Origin: Crotalaria pallida
Taxonomy: Eukaryota; Streptophyta; Magnoliopsida; Fabales; Fabaceae
Direction: 5' to 3'
NCBI GenBank assembly: GCA_037953625.1
Contig: CM075650.1
Coordinates: 46,194,206-46,258,205 of the forward strand
Length of the DNA: 64,000 bases
In this document: one piece after another, positions 1 through 11,567 of the stretch
Layout of the letters: every line of letters starts with the position of its first letter
Numbering within the stretch: position 1 is the stretch's first letter
Notes under the pieces: model-generated
The model's database searches: none
Told to the model about the DNA's origin: nothing
The model's input: only the letters and a program-made list of their open reading frames with translations
Made by a program: the position numbers and the translations under genes

Positions 1-223
1 ATCTTCTGGAGAAACTCAGTGCCTGCTGCTAATTGTTTAATGTCTTATCTAGCTGTACCATTGTCTTAAATTTTTGAATCTGATACACCTATACATAAAT
101 AATTTGAGTGTTTGACTATATCCGATTTTTTTTTTGTCCACATTTGGTATTTTGTTGTTTTTGACATGCTTTTCATCTTTCTATTGAAGTATTTCTTTCT
201 CATCGTATAAAAATATATTTCAG

Positions 224-1080
224 GTTACCATGGAGGAATGTCCAAGCGAGACTTTCACTGATACCTCACCAGATAAGTGCTGGGACTCAGTCCTACAGAG
301 ACTACATCATGAAATCAATAGGCGAAAGAATCTAGGTGAACAAGAACTCCCTCCTTTAGAGCTTCTGAAAAACATCAATGGTCTTAGAATGTTTGGCTTC
401 GTTTTACCATCCTTTATTCAGGTAATGTAAACCCATGAATCTTACATATACTTTTGCCTGACTTGGGCTATAACACTAATATCACTGGTACATACTTTTC
501 TAATGTAGAATTAAGTCATGTAGTTTCCACACAAGAAAAAGAAAAAAGAGCATTAAGTCTCTAGTTCGAATCTACATACAATTAACAAAATTAGCATAGC
601 CTTCATTTAATGACTCGGCTAGATTTTTTTCGTTGGAATTATGTTCTCACCTCTGATTATCTATCACTTTCTGATAAACTTTTTCAGGCCATCGAATCTC
701 AAGACCCCAGTCATCGGTGTGTAGAGTACTGGAACAACAAAATTGTCCCTGCTTCTTCGGGCAGTGACATTGATAACTATAAGTTTACACATGGTTCAAG
801 CAACTCTTTTGGTAATGTAAATACCAAAGTTTTTGGTTTCAATTTGATTAAGCAGGAAGAGGATAACATAAGGGGAAGTTGTCATTCGCATGAGATGAAA
901 TCAATGCTACAAGGATCCCTAAATGAAGGCAAATCCTGATGAGTTAAGCACACATAATACATGTTTTTCAACTCTGATGCACAATGCACTCAGCGGCGAA
1001 TGGCATCTATAGCACTGACAGAGGAGATCAGAAAGACTGTAGATAAAATAAGAATAAGATCTCAATTCTGTTTGACTTGA
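224..1080 (+). CDS. 3' exons of a JmjC-type histone lysine demethylase (FYRC domain)
   Basis: The last part of a nuclear chromatin gene. The first visible exon (224-421) follows a TTTCAG acceptor and ends before a GTAATG donor. It encodes an FYRC-like segment (KCWDSVLQRLHHEINRR, then LPPLELL and MFGFVLP). The next exon starts at 688 after TTTTCAG and continues the domain in phase with AIESQDPSHRCVEYWN. FYRC beside FYRN and JmjC domains is typical of plant H3K4 demethylases of the JMJ14/15/16/18 group; the catalytic part lies outside the window. The frame stops at 937-939. Familiar C-terminal wording (KANPDELST) continues in another frame from about 923, and LTEEIRKTV returns in the original frame from about 1000, ending at 1078-1080. 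The tail is therefore frameshifted, spliced in a way I cannot see, or degraded. Domain call is firm; the exact member and 3' structure are not. Confidence 0.8.
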
Positions 1081-1360
1081 ATGCCATATTTGAGTTTAGC
1101 TATTAGCTAGGGTCCATTCTTTTATAGATCAATCAAACTGAAGTAGCTGCTGGCTGAAGCCAAGTAAAATTTTGCTACATTGCCCACAATGAATGACCTG
1201 ATTATAGATGGATAATGCCATTAACTAATTTAAAATTGCGTTGCTAAAGTATATTTTCTTTTTAAGGTCTAGCTTTTAGTTGTTGCTGCATTTATGTTTT
1301 ACATTTACAGTTTTACTTCCTTTCTATTTTTTTATTTTTTTTTTGGAATTTACTTCCTTT
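1081..1360. other. Intergenic or 3' UTR, no gene seen
   Basis: AT-rich sequence after the demethylase reading frames, with T-rich runs around 1322-1344. It is probably the 3' UTR and flank of that gene. No coding or repeat signal is evident before the SINE. Confidence 0.5.
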
Positions 1361-1513
1361 ATGCAATGGTAAAGTTGTTGCTTAGTGGTCAAGCTAAGAG
1401 ATACATCACGGATTCAAATCCTAGAGACAACATCTTCACTTGCGGGGGGTAAGTTTGTGTTCATTACCCTCCCCAAACCTCACGAGTTGAGAGCCTCGTG
1501 CACTATGTCTCCC
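1361..1513 (+). mobile_element. Au-like SINE (tRNA-derived)
   Basis: A short tRNA-derived retroposon. The left end ATGCAATGGTAAAGTTG resembles the Au-SINE head with its A box. GGATTCAAATCC near 1411 fits a polymerase III B box, and the tail (ACCCTCCCC, then GAGCCTCGTGCACTATG) matches the conserved 3' half of the family. It is flanked by a perfect 12-bp direct repeat, TTTACTTCCTTT, at 1349-1360 and 1514-1525, which marks target-primed insertion. Family name is from memory of the consensus. Confidence 0.75.
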
Positions 1514-1612
1514 TTTTACTTCCTTTCTAAATTCCACAACAGCAAAAAAATGCATCAATTATAAGAGATCATAAACCAAGAAAAATACATGGTGAAATCT
1601 TATATTCAAAAC

Positions 1613-1860
1613 GGTTGGAAATTAAATTTGGCCATGAGACAACTATGGTTTGAACAAGTTGTTATAAGGCATACACATTCTCGAGCTAAACTTGGCATAT
1701 TCAAAAGAAAAAGAAGAAGCATAGTTGTTGCTACATATATGCAAAGCGTCAAAGACATAAAGACATGTTACTAAACTTAGCAACAATAGCTACTTAAGAT
1801 TAGGAGAGTAACAAATTAAACTTAATTTTTGTATAAATACCCTTCTTCCTTCCTTCATTG

Positions 1861-1903
<43 letters not shown>

Positions 1904-3297
1904 CTTAATTATGTCTGGGGTCCCTGTAGTTTGGACCTCTTTTGTGAGATACCCCGATGCATTTTTTTTCAATGAATATACCCCTGTAGTTTATTCCGGT
2001 TAGGTATTTGCCCCCAGCTCCTTTTTTGGCGAGTTTTTGGGTGAGCTGGACCGCCGGAGCTCCACCTGGAGCTGACACGTGGCAGTCTCTTAAATTTTTT
2101 TTTTAAATTAAAAAAAATAAGGCTTAATTATGTCTGAGATCCCTGTAGTTTGGACCTCTTTTGTGAGATACCCCTATGCTTTTTTTTTCAATGAATATAC
2201 CCCTATAGTTTACTCCGGTTAGGTATTTGCCCCCAGCTCCTTTTCCGACGAGTTTTTGGGTGAGCTGGACCGCCGGAGCTCCACTTGGAGCCACGTGTTA
2301 TACACGTGACACTATGTTGCACCAATACGGGTACGGTACCGGATACGGGTACAGTACCGAGTACGGGATACGACATTTTATAAAAAAGTAGGGTACGGGT
2401 ACAACAATATAATTCTAATTTTATAAATGAATATATATAAGCAAGGTGAAAATAAACGATTTTGACATTGAAATAACATATGAGTATCGTAAAATTATAG
2501 GTTGATGCTCAAAATAAGTCAAGATATAAGTCCGAAACATTGATTATAACATTAAAAAATATTGATCCACACCTAAAATATACCTTAACATATTAGTTGC
2601 AAGTATCCAGGAGTACGGTACGTGTACCGGCACCCAAGGTGTACCGGGTACGGTGACCTCGAAGAAGCTGCAGATCTGGAGCTGAAGGACTTCATGACTG
2701 AAAAGAAGAAGAAGAAGAAGAACCGAACGACTGCGGGAAGGAGAAGATGACAGCTCCACCGTGGGATATGGAGTGAGAATGCCGAAGGGAGATGCTGGTT
2801 GTGAGTGAGAGAAAAAGAACAAGGGAGATAGATGGATCGAATGGAAAGAAATGGGAGGGATTATAATAAGCCACGTTTTTTTTTTTAGTTTATTAGTTTA
2901 TTCTATTGTTTTTTTATTTTTTTTAATTTTTTAAAAAAATTTAAGTGACTGCCACGTGTATAACACGTGGCTCTAGGCGGCTGTCCAACTCACCCAAAAA
3001 CTCGTCGGAAAAGGAGCTAGGAGCAAATACCTAACCGGAGTAAACTATAGGGGTATATTCATTGAAAAAAAAAGCATAGGGGTATCTCACAAAAGAGGTC
3101 CAAACTACAGGGACCCCAAACATAATTAAGCCATATATATATATATATAAGAAAATATATAAAAAAAAACTTGTAACTGCAAGTATTCAGAGAAAGAAAT
3201 ATAAAAATAGGGAAAATTCCAACGAGTCCCTAAAGTTTTTATTGTGTGTGTTTCTTTAAGTTTATTTTACTTAGGCAATTTATTTATATTGCCAACA
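1613..3297 (+). repeat. 5' LTR of the outer copia, split by an insertion
   Basis: Matches the 3' LTR at 28193-28611 on both sides of an inserted element. It starts GGTTGG, where the 3' copy has TGTTGG, so the terminal TG is mutated. It ends TTGCCAACA at 3297. A (TA)n tract at about 1864-1901 is shared with the 3' LTR and served as the target of the 1.2-kb insertion at 1902-3132. Without that, the LTR is about 450 bp. Confidence 0.85.
1902..3132. mobile_element. Terminal-inverted-repeat element with a duplicated left end
   Basis: The left end GGCTTAATTATGTCTG (1902) is matched in reverse complement by the right end, CATAATTAAGCC, at 3121-3132. The inverted repeats are about 180-190 bp and nearly identical. 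A second copy of the left terminus starts at 2121, so the element has two left ends in tandem. The middle holds repeated GTACGG/CCGGTAC words (about 2327-2400 and 2613-2655) and no transposase. It sits in a (TA)n tract, so the duplication length cannot be read. A non-autonomous Mutator-like element is my best guess. Confidence 0.65.
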
Positions 3298-3299
3298 TC

Positions 3300-3312
3300 T
3301 GGTATCGAGAGC
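3300..3312 (+). promoter_or_regulatory. Primer binding site of the outer copia
   Basis: TGGTATCGAGAGC two bases after the 5' LTR. It resembles the usual copia sequence complementary to initiator tRNA-Met (TGGTATCAGAGC) with one extra base. Confidence 0.7.
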
Positions 3313-3333
3313 CAGTTAGCCAGTTAATTTAAA

Positions 3334-4363
3334 ATGGCAACAAGTTCAAGTACAAGTACACAACAACATGTGCAATCCTCAGTTTTCAAGTTTGATGGAA
3401 AATCAAATCTTTCCATGTGGAAGCGACTAATGGAGCTATGTCTAAAGGCTAGTGGCTACGGAGAAATTATTCAGAAAAGTTTTGTTGAAACCACAACAAC
3501 AGACAAAGAAGATCAACAACAAATAGAAAAAGATCGTGTACTAAATGAAAGAGCATTATTTTTAATTTATCAATTGGTGGAGCTGCATGTTTTAGAGAAA
3601 ATTTTTCATGCAAAAACAGCAAAAGAAGCATGGAAAATTTTAACTAAAACCTATGAAGGTGGTGATCCAATTAAACGAACGAAGTTGCAAGGTCTGAAAA
3701 GACAATTTGAGATGATGAAGCAAGGCAAAAGTGAAACTATTCGTGACTATTTTTCATGAGTTGATAAGTTGGTCAATGAGATGAAAAACAATGGCGATAA
3801 TATAGCAGAAAAAGAAATCGTGGAGAAAATCATGCGTACGCTCACAAGTCGATTCGATTTTGTGGTACCTGCGATAGAAGAATCAAGAGACCTTGGCACG
3901 GTATCCTTAAACGATTTGCAAGCATCTCTAGAATCATGTGAGATGCGGATGAATGAGAAATCAAGTGGCACAATGGAGCAAGCATTAAAAGCTCAAGAAA
4001 ATGTAAGAAATGATTGAGTTATTCCAAGGAAGGTGGAGTACAATCAAAAAGGCCAAAATCTCAAAGGGAGAGGAAGAGGAAGATATTCTATGACACAAGC
4101 CACTAGAGGGAATGAAGGTTTACTATTCAATGTCATAAATGCAACAAGTACTGACATTTTCAATATGAATGCAAATCTCATATTCAATGCCATAATTGTA
4201 ACAAGTATGGGCATTTTAGTCAAGAATGTCGTACTAAAACATTGAATAATAGAGAGACACATGCTCACATCGTTGAAAATGAAGATACAATGAAAGCAAT
4301 ACTATTAACTAGTCATGCAGGAGTTGATAAAAATGACTACCAATGGTTATTAGATACAGGGTG
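3334..4363 (+). pseudogene. Copia gag and start of protease, broken
   Basis: Gag of the outer copia, which would form the virus-like particle and bind RNA. The frame opens at 3334 (MATSSSTSTQQ) and shows the copia gag signature FDGKSNLSMWKRLME and later AKEAWKILTKTYEGG. It is broken by in-frame stops at 3757-3759 and 4015-4017. A shift near 4120-4190 moves the reading to a frame with CCHC knuckles, the clearest being CHNCNKYGHFSQEC. The protease start WLLDTGC ends at 4363, where the first LTR-like element interrupts it. Not functional. Confidence 0.85.
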
Positions 4364-4713
4364 TGTAACGACCTAAGTCGTCACGGTAATTATGTTATGA
4401 TAAATGCATATTATTAATGTATTTTAAGGAAATAATATTGATGTTTTTATGATGGTATATAAAAATAGGAAATAATTTAAACTGGATACTTCTATAAAAC
4501 TGCGTCATTATATTTCATATAAAAAGTTTGCTTTAATTTACATCATTTTACATTATTTTAGTCAAAAGATACTGCATCATAACTCTGAGTTACTAAGCTC
4601 AGTCAGTGCGCCTATACATATATATAATAAAGTGTAACCCAGAGCAGTCCACAAAACTCTATAAGATACTAAAGTCAGCCTACATACTCATGATAAATAC
4701 CTAGAACATAACC

Positions 4714-5217
4714 TCACATCTCGTCCACCATCCACTGGCTCCCAGTCGATGGAATGACCTGGTGGCTCTCCCCTCCAGTCTGTACAGTGTCGCCCCCAGC
4801 TGGCTCACTCTCGCCCTCCTCGGGATCCTCCTCCTCGGAGTCCACCTGAACCACCAGAGGCACACGTTCCGGTGATGGTGCAAATCTCACAGTCCGAGAT
4901 GAACCCGGATGGGAAGGATCCTCAAGTGCAGCTCTCTCCGGAGGAGTGCGAGCGGGAGCAGCTGGTCGGAAACGAAAATGAGAACGACGACGTGCAGGCT
5001 GGGGCGGTGGAGTACCATGTCTATAAGTAAAAGCAGAAGGTATATGCTGAGCATATATCATAGGTATGCGGAACCGAAGAGTACGCATATAGGCCAAGGG
5101 GTTCGGGTAGCGGAAGATCAGCTCCACCTCCCCCTCAAACGTGGCTCTACGCTCCTCATACTCCCATGTCCCTCTCACGGGACGCATCTCCAGGCACGCC
5201 AAAAATCGAGACATCAC
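4714..5217 (-). CDS. LTR-encoded ORF of unknown function, 167 aa
   Basis: An uninterrupted frame near the 3' end of LTR-like element 1, in sense with the LTR. The N-terminal 65 residues are the conserved part: SRFLACLEMRP, YEERRATFEGEVE and RFRIPMIY recur in the related ORF at 12775-13263. The rest is proline/arginine-rich (PPPQPARRRSHFRFRP), then acidic (DSEEEDPEEGESE), without membrane segments. The ATG lies just after TTATTAG|GTGATG, and the related copy has TGCTAG|GTGATG, so it may be the last exon of a spliced transcript. I do not recognise the protein. Conservation in a diverged copy suggests it was once translated. Confidence 0.45.
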   Translation of the reverse strand: MMSRFLACLEMRPVRGTWEYEERRATFEGEVELIFRYPNPLAYMRTLRFRIPMIYAQHIPSAFTYRHGTPPPQPARRRSHFRFRPAAPARTPPERAALEDPSHPGSSRTVRFAPSPERVPLVVQVDSEEEDPEEGESEPAGGDTVQTGGESHQVIPSTGSQWMVDEM

Positions 5218-5494
5218 CTAATAAACAAATAGGGCAAAGGGAGTAAGACAGTGTCATTCACGTACAAATGAATAATTAAATGAACTAGGAATAAACAAAC
5301 ACAATTAGTCAAGTAGCAATTAAAATCACATAGGCAAGTAAGCAATTTCAAATAATCAATTAATAATTACTAAATAATAAATATCAAGCAATAATGTTTG
5401 TTTCTAATGCATGTGCAATGCAATGCGATGCAATTACTTGATGCAATCTCCTCTGTGATATTTTACAAATATCATGCACTTGGCAATTTCACAT

Positions 5495-5615
5495 TTATCG
5501 ATAATGTCCTCAACGATTAAATTTACGTTTTATCGAAAACGTTCAAACGATCAAATTTTACGTTTTAACGAAAACGCTCAAATGCTCCACGTACGTTTGA
5601 CGACAACGTACCAAC
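5495..5615. repeat. ACGT-rich short repeat in LTR-like element 1
   Basis: Several imperfect copies of a word such as CGAAAACGTTCAAACGATC with ACGTT/AACGT centres. It lies about 1980-2100 bp from the LTR start on the minus strand. That is the same relative place as the AACGTC hairpins of element 3 (13522-13666). Confidence 0.5.
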
Positions 5616-6142
5616 GATCATACTAAATAGGAAAAGCAATTGGGAGTAAACGTCTTTCCACCAAATATATAATTACAACTCCTGTGTAAATTATACTAAA
5701 GACCGTCCTCCGCAATCACGAAATACTCCGAGAGATCGATAGAATAAAATTATAGTCATTGTAAAATTATCCCGAGTCGAGTCTGCAGAACCCACTCATC
5801 ATAGGACTATTTTACCTATAATTAATTCCCACGGTTATTTGACGTATCACCGTCATAAACCTAATCTCCGTGTATTCTCATACCGATTTAATCAAATCGA
5901 ATGTGTCTTTTCCTATTATCTATCTTAACTCCTTAACACCATGCATGACTTCAATCACAACCAAGTTATTGGGATTGACTTTAATTTATTTATTTGGTAT
6001 TGAATTGATTGTTAAAAGAAAGTGACATAAAAATATTCTTTTTATTAGTAAAAATAAAATTTTTATCTTAAAAGAATTAATTAAAAATATTAGTGAATTA
6101 TTGGATTAAATAAAATACCTTTTTTCAGGTTCTGTACAGTGT

Positions 6143-7324
6143 CTAACCGGTTAGAAAATCATGTAACCGGTTGGTCACATTCAAATTTCCCTCTTTTTTC
6201 CAGTTTTACAGTAACTAACCGGTTAGAAGTTGCAGTAACCGGTTTATAACCGGTTAGTCACTGCAGCATTAGTTCAGAAATGCCACTTTTCAACACCAAT
6301 TCAAAAACCTTTCATTTTCAATCCTTATCAACCATTCACAGAACATATATGGACATATTTAAACATGTTCAAACTAATCATAATCACCAATTTCATGGGA
6401 TCCATATCTAAATCATCAAGTATGCATATAATCACATATTTGGCATTCAACATATCAAAATCAATTTCAGAGCCTCTCTAGTCAAATTTACAGTTCCTTT
6501 AGTTCGTGTTCAGTTAATAAGACATGTTTGAATGAGTTTTAAAACCTATTTTGGCCTCCAAGCCAAAGTCCCAATTCAAAACCTCTTTTACATTCCAAGC
6601 CATTTAATAATCATTCTAGCAAATGAATATCTTCTCCCTTACCTATTGAAGCTTTAGAGACTGATTGGAAAGCAAGAGAAATTAGGTTGGCACGTTTTTG
6701 GTTCAACACACCTCAGCTGCAACTCTGTTTCCAATTTCAACAGGGGGTATTGATCAGAGATTTTCAACTCAAATAAGTGAGATAAACGTGTAAGAAAGGA
6801 TTAGAATCAAAACTAAGATACACTAGCTCAAGATTGAAACAAGTTTGAGACTCTAAGGTAGCTTGAGCTTACCACACGAATCCAACAAAGAGAGCTCTAA
6901 GAACAGATTCGTGCTCTGTTTTTTCAGCAACACAGGGTCAGATTACAGAGCTTATAACTTCCTCTAGAGTACACGAAATTGAGTGGGACCTTTTTCTACT
7001 TCAAGAGGGTTCAGAGAGCTTCGTTTTGATATAAGGTTTGTGTGTGTTGATGCTTCAGAGAGTAAGAACCAAGCAACACAAGTGAAAGGGGTTCTGAAAT
7101 TGATTTTTATGAAGTGTTGAGAGTGAAATTGAGTGATTTAGATTGGGTTTAAGTCACCCACACACACCACCACTCCTTCCTGGCAGAGATGAGACGTGTT
7201 GCAAGTCAAGGTGGCTGATTTGAAGGCCAAAATGTGTTCCACTATTCCAATTCGTGTCCAGAACAGTCTCAACTTTGGTTCTGTTGAGAGCACTAACCGG
7301 TTACTCATATCACTAACCGGTTAG
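6143..7324. repeat. Paired palindromes, word CTAACCGGTTAG
   Basis: Copies start at 6143, 6164, 6215, 6235, 6247, 7293 and 7313. Perfect 12-mers are at 6143-6154, 6215-6226 and 7313-7324; the others differ by one or two bases at the edges. Pair distances are 21, 20 and 20 bp, with one extra copy 12 bp on. There are two clusters, about 271-302 and 1338-1452 bp from the LTR start on the minus strand. The 1035 bp between them shows no copy. Confidence 0.85.
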
Positions 7325-7594
7325 TGAGGCACAGATCTGGAAAAATCTAAAGATATTATATTTTATTTCTTTTCTTTTCTTAATATCTTTTAAATTCTTC
7401 TTTTATTTTCACAAAAATTAAATAATTACCTTCATAAAATAATTTCCTTTAATTATTTCTTAATTTATTTTTATAACATAATTATATACTAAGCATCATA
7501 ATTATATTATAATCACATTATAATTTTTATAATAATTAACGTAATTACATATAATTATATTTTATAATCGGGGATTAATTTTTGGGGTGTTACA

Positions 7595-9302
7595 GGGTGT
7601 AGCAATCATCTAAGGGAAATAAAGAAATATTTTCCTCCTTAGATGAAAGCTTCTGCAGTGCTGTCAAGCTTGGTGATAATTCAAAGCTTGATGTCTTGGG
7701 GAAAGGAAAGATAGTTATTCGACTTAATGACGGGTCCTTAAATTACATTTCTGATGTATTTTATGCGCCTGGAATATGTCAAAATCTTCTAAGTGTTGGC
7801 CAACTAGCAGAGAAAGGCTACGATTTGAAATTCAACAAAGAAAGTTGCACAATAAATGATGTTGAGATGGGTCTGATAGCAAAGACGAACATGTCCCGTA
7901 ATCGTCTATTTCCGATGAACATCAGGTATGATGCTAATTTGTGTTACAAAGTGGGAAATGTCGATGATAATTGGCTTTGACACATGAGGTTAGGGCATTT
8001 CAACTTTGAAAGCATCAAATTTCTTGCCAATAAAAAATGGGTTACTATTTTGCCTGTTATCCAAGCTCCTGATCAGCTATGTGAAGTGTGTGTAGCAGGA
8101 AAGAAGCATCGAGACCCTTTTTCTAAAGGACGTGCATGGAGAGCCAACAAAACCACTCGAGCTGGTGCACTCTGATTTATGCTATTTGGAGGTTCAATCC
8201 AATGGAGGTAATAAATATTTTATCACTTTCATTGATGCCTATAGTAGGAAGACATGGGTGTATTTTGTAAAAAATAAGTCTGATGCTTGTGATACGCTCA
8301 AAAGTTTTATGGCGTATGTTGAAAGACGAAGTGGTCACACTCTAAAAACCCTAAGAACTGATAGAGGAACCGAGTATATTGTTTGTGATAATTTTTTGAG
8401 AAAACATGGTATTAAACACCAGATGACTGCTAGATATACTCCTCAGCAAAATGGAGTGACAGAAAGAAAAAAATAGAACTATCATGGTTATGGTACGAAG
8501 TATGCCACATTGCAAGAAACTACCCAAAAGTTTCTGGGCAGAAGCTGTAGCTTGTGCTGTCTACATCCTGAATAAGTGTCCTATTAAAAGTGTTTGAGAT
8601 CGAACTCCACAAGAAGCTTGGAGTGGGACAAAGCCAGATCTCAGTCACTTGAAGGTATTCGGTTGTATTGCTTATGCACATGTTCCAAATCAACTGAGGA
8701 AGAAGTTAGATGATATAGGGCAGAGAAATGCATCTTTGTAGGGTATAGTGAAGATACAAAAGCCTACAAGTTGTATAATCTAGAAACTCAAAAAGTAATT
8801 ATCAGTCGAGATGTTACTTTCGATGAAAATGGAGCATGGAATTGGTTAGAGAAAGAAAAGGAGACACTACCTATTCCGATAATAATAAATGAAGAGATTG
8901 AACAAAATAATAATGGAGATAAACATCCAGAAGATATTATAAGGAAGATGAAGCAAAATTTGAAGCACCACCTCCGAGGTATCCACAAAGGGCACGACGC
9001 CCAAATTACTTGCAGGATTTTATAATTGGAAGAGACGATGATCCAGAAGACAGGGAGGACGAGGTAAATTACTATGCCTTATTCGCAGATTGTGATCCAG
9101 TGGCATATAAAGAAGCAGCTAATGATGATCGTTGGATTAAAGCAATGAACGAGGAGATTCAAGCAATCGAGAAGAATGACACATGGGAGTTAACAATGCT
9201 TTTAGAAGGGAAGAATCCTATTGGAGTCAAGTGGGTGTATAAGACAAAATACAATCCAAAAGGCGAGGTTGATCGTTATAAAGCAAGATTAGTGGCAAAA
9301 GG
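7595..9302 (+). pseudogene. Copia protease-integrase-RT start, broken
   Basis: Continuation of the outer copia after element 1. Visible in order: the rest of protease and pre-integrase (FYAPGICQNLLSVGQL), the zinc-binding HMRLGHFN and CEVCVAGK, the integrase core (ELVHSDLCYLE, TDRGTEY, TPQQNGVTERK), the integrase C-terminal region to about 8830, and the start of reverse transcriptase (WVYKTKYNPKGEVDRYKARL). Lesions: TGG to TGA at 7978-7980, a frame change near 8140-8160, an A-run shift near 8470, and more stops at about 8595 and 8740. RT is cut at 9302 by element 2. Confidence 0.85.
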
Positions 9303-9712
9303 TGTAACACCCTATAATTATTACCCTTAAATTCCCCATTATTAAAAAGTGAACTTAATTTTTTTTTAATTTAATAAAATCACCCGTCAAACGGACGAAG
9401 TTTTGTTTGTTTTTCGGACTATTCCAAAATTTCACCTGTGCAAAACATTATCAATGAATATCCAGTAGCCAGCAGGGCTTTACTTCATGTATTTGCAAAT
9501 CATAGCAAGGCCCAATGGGCTCCAAATATAACTATGCATCAAGTATCCGGAGTATCAGCGGAAAGACAAAGTTTAAGTATCAATAATCAAAACACATAAA
9601 CTCTATCAAAAGAAAACACCCTAAGCCTCAATAAAAAATATATACAATAAATCCACATCAAAAGAATATATGAGGCTTAGGTCCATAAAATGCTAGACCC
9701 CCATAACAACCC

Positions 9713-9776
9713 TACTCTCCCTGTGAGGGAGAGTAATCCTGCTCGGCCGATCCTGGTGTATGCTCCAGCTCAGTAC
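9713..9776 (-). other. Exon-like stretch near the 3' end of LTR-like element 2
   Basis: After a TTTTTCAG acceptor-like site (ends at 9777) an open stretch of 20 codons reads TELEHTPGSAEQDYSPSQGE and stops at 9713-9715. Its place, after an acceptor close to the LTR 3' end, matches the ORFs of elements 1 and 3, but the sequence is not alike. It could be chance. Confidence 0.25.
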
Positions 9777-10081
9777 CTGAAAAATGGTAAAGAGGTGAGC
9801 ATTACACAATAAAATAGGGAAAGCAGTTTCTATTATGCTATACTGAACCACTAAGCCATACACATATAGCCAGATAATGCACAATTCACAATAAGACACT
9901 CCCATTCAAATAAACATCATCATATCATAAGCATTTAGTTATTTTTAAGATACCAAGACTCATAATTTCATTTTATTCCAACTTAGCCAAACATGAACTT
10001 ATTAATTTTCACAATCTTCTTTTCTCATACTCTATAGAGTTTTACATAGATTTTTAGAATTTATCACGGGGATCCATCATT

Positions 10082-10475
10082 GCGTACAGTCTCCTAAGGA
10101 CAACGTCTTACAGCTGCACACAATGTGTGTCTTACGCGGTCTATGCGTACAGCTTCCTAAGGACAACGTCTTACAAGACCTGGATTCCCAAAATCAGAAG
10201 GTGCGTCCATCATTGCGTACAGTCTCCTAAGGACAACGTCTTACAGCTGCACACAATGTGTGTCTTACGCGATCTATGCGTACAGTCTCCTAAGGACAAC
10301 GTCTTACAAGATCTGGAGTAGCACAATCCAATTATACCTTTATTAATATATGGTGTGTGTGTGTGTCCATTATTGCATACAGTCTCCTAAGGACAACGTT
10401 TTACAGCTGCGCATCGCGTGCGTCTTACGCGATCTATGCGTACAGTCTCCTAAGGACAACGTCTTACAAGATATG
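10082..10475. repeat. Tandem array, about three double units
   Basis: Core GCGTACAGTCTCCTAAGGAC followed by AACGTCTTAC, about six times, arranged as three double units starting near 10075, 10207 and 10365. Within a unit the two cores are separated by a spacer with GCTGCACACAATG-like sequence. The core has a CCTAAGG centre and partly palindromic flanks. Such arrays in an LTR often evolve by slippage; a function is not shown. Confidence 0.75.
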
Positions 10476-11354
10476 GAATCACACACTCTTTTGCCTTTAA
10501 GTCTTTTAGCATTTTATTTCACTTATTTCCTTTTATATTCAGTTTCATTAACTTGACAATTTCATCATCTCATTATACTTTTAATTTCCAAGGAAACATT
10601 CATTTCAATAACCAATGTCATAATCCTTATCATCTATAAATTCTAGGTTTTCAATATAATTTAGCAAGATAACAATTCACACAATTCAAGTAGCAATAAT
10701 CACATTTAAGCACAAAATAGCACATCTAAATACTTTTATACATTATTATCTATCCTAGGGTTTTTCATCTAATCTAGCACATAACTCTTAGCAACCCACT
10801 ATATACATAATACAACCTACCCCCTAGAATATGGTAACACAAACCTCCTTACCTCAATCCAAGAGAAATGGGGGAAAACTTCCAAGCCCTAGCTCCTAGT
10901 TCCCTCAATCAAAAGCTCCAAGGATTGAGTGGAAGGAGAGAGAGATTCTTGGTTTCCATGAGATAATAAAACACAAATGAGTCATGAATTTGTGAAATCC
11001 ATAACATGAAATTCGAAATCTCCAAGAGAGGGAGGAGAGAGAAATTCGTGGGAGCTTAGAGGAAGAGAGAGAGAGAGAGTTGAAACTTACCAATAGAGAT
11101 GGAGAGTGATTGCTAAGCTTAAGGAGGAGGAAAAATCAAAGCTTGACCTTGGTGAGAAGGAGAGAGAGCTCGAATGGGGCAGGAGAGAAGGAGGAGGTGA
11201 TTTTGTTGTTGAGAGAAAAATGAAGAAGAATGAGTGTGAATATGAGTTATTTGATAGGGGAGATTGATTTATGTGGCTGAAAATTAAAGAGGGAAGGGGA
11301 GATTCCCTTTATGTGGACTAGATCGCGTTTTTAAACCAACAGATCTGAGCATTT

Positions 11355-11567
11355 TCGCTCGAGCGACCGTTTACTCGCTGGAGCGAGTTTCACCCAGTAG
11401 ATTTGGGTTTTGCTCGAGCCGTTTTCGCTTGAGCCAAGGATTTTTCGCTTGGGCGAACCGAACTTTCGCTGGAGCGAGCCATGTCTCGCTGGAGCGAAAA
11501 GTACTCAGGGAATCAGGGTCCTGAATTGCACTATCTCGCTCAAGCGACCCCATTTTCGCTGGAGCGA
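11355..11567. repeat. Paired palindromes, word TCGCTCGAGCGA
   Basis: Copies start at 11355, 11375, about 11409, 11425, 11445, 11466, 11486, 11536 and 11556. Only the first is perfect; the commonest variant is TCGCTGGAGCGA. Neighbour distances of exactly 20 bp occur at 11355/11375, 11425/11445, 11466/11486 and 11536/11556. This is a different word with the same spacing rule as in elements 1 and 3. Confidence 0.85.

Larger units (their letters stand above)
4364..7594 (-). mobile_element. LTR-like element 1 (probable solo LTR), 3.2 kb
   Basis: Inserted in the protease motif with the duplication GGGTG (4359-4363 and 7595-7599). Read on the minus strand it starts TGTAACACCCCAAAAATTA and ends GGTCGTTACA, the TG...CA form of an LTR. 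Such TGTAACACCC ends are common in Tekay/Del-like gypsy LTRs, but the family is my inference. Minus-strand order: palindrome cluster (7324-7293), possible TATA near 6955, second palindrome cluster (6257-6143), an ACGT-rich repeat (about 5615-5495), then an ORF (5217-4714). No internal coding region or second LTR is present, hence solo LTR. Confidence 0.75.

Noticed and set aside
10082..10556. Short plus-strand frames with repeated QSPKDNVLQ
   Set aside because: Translation of the tandem array in an LTR; no start context or homologue.
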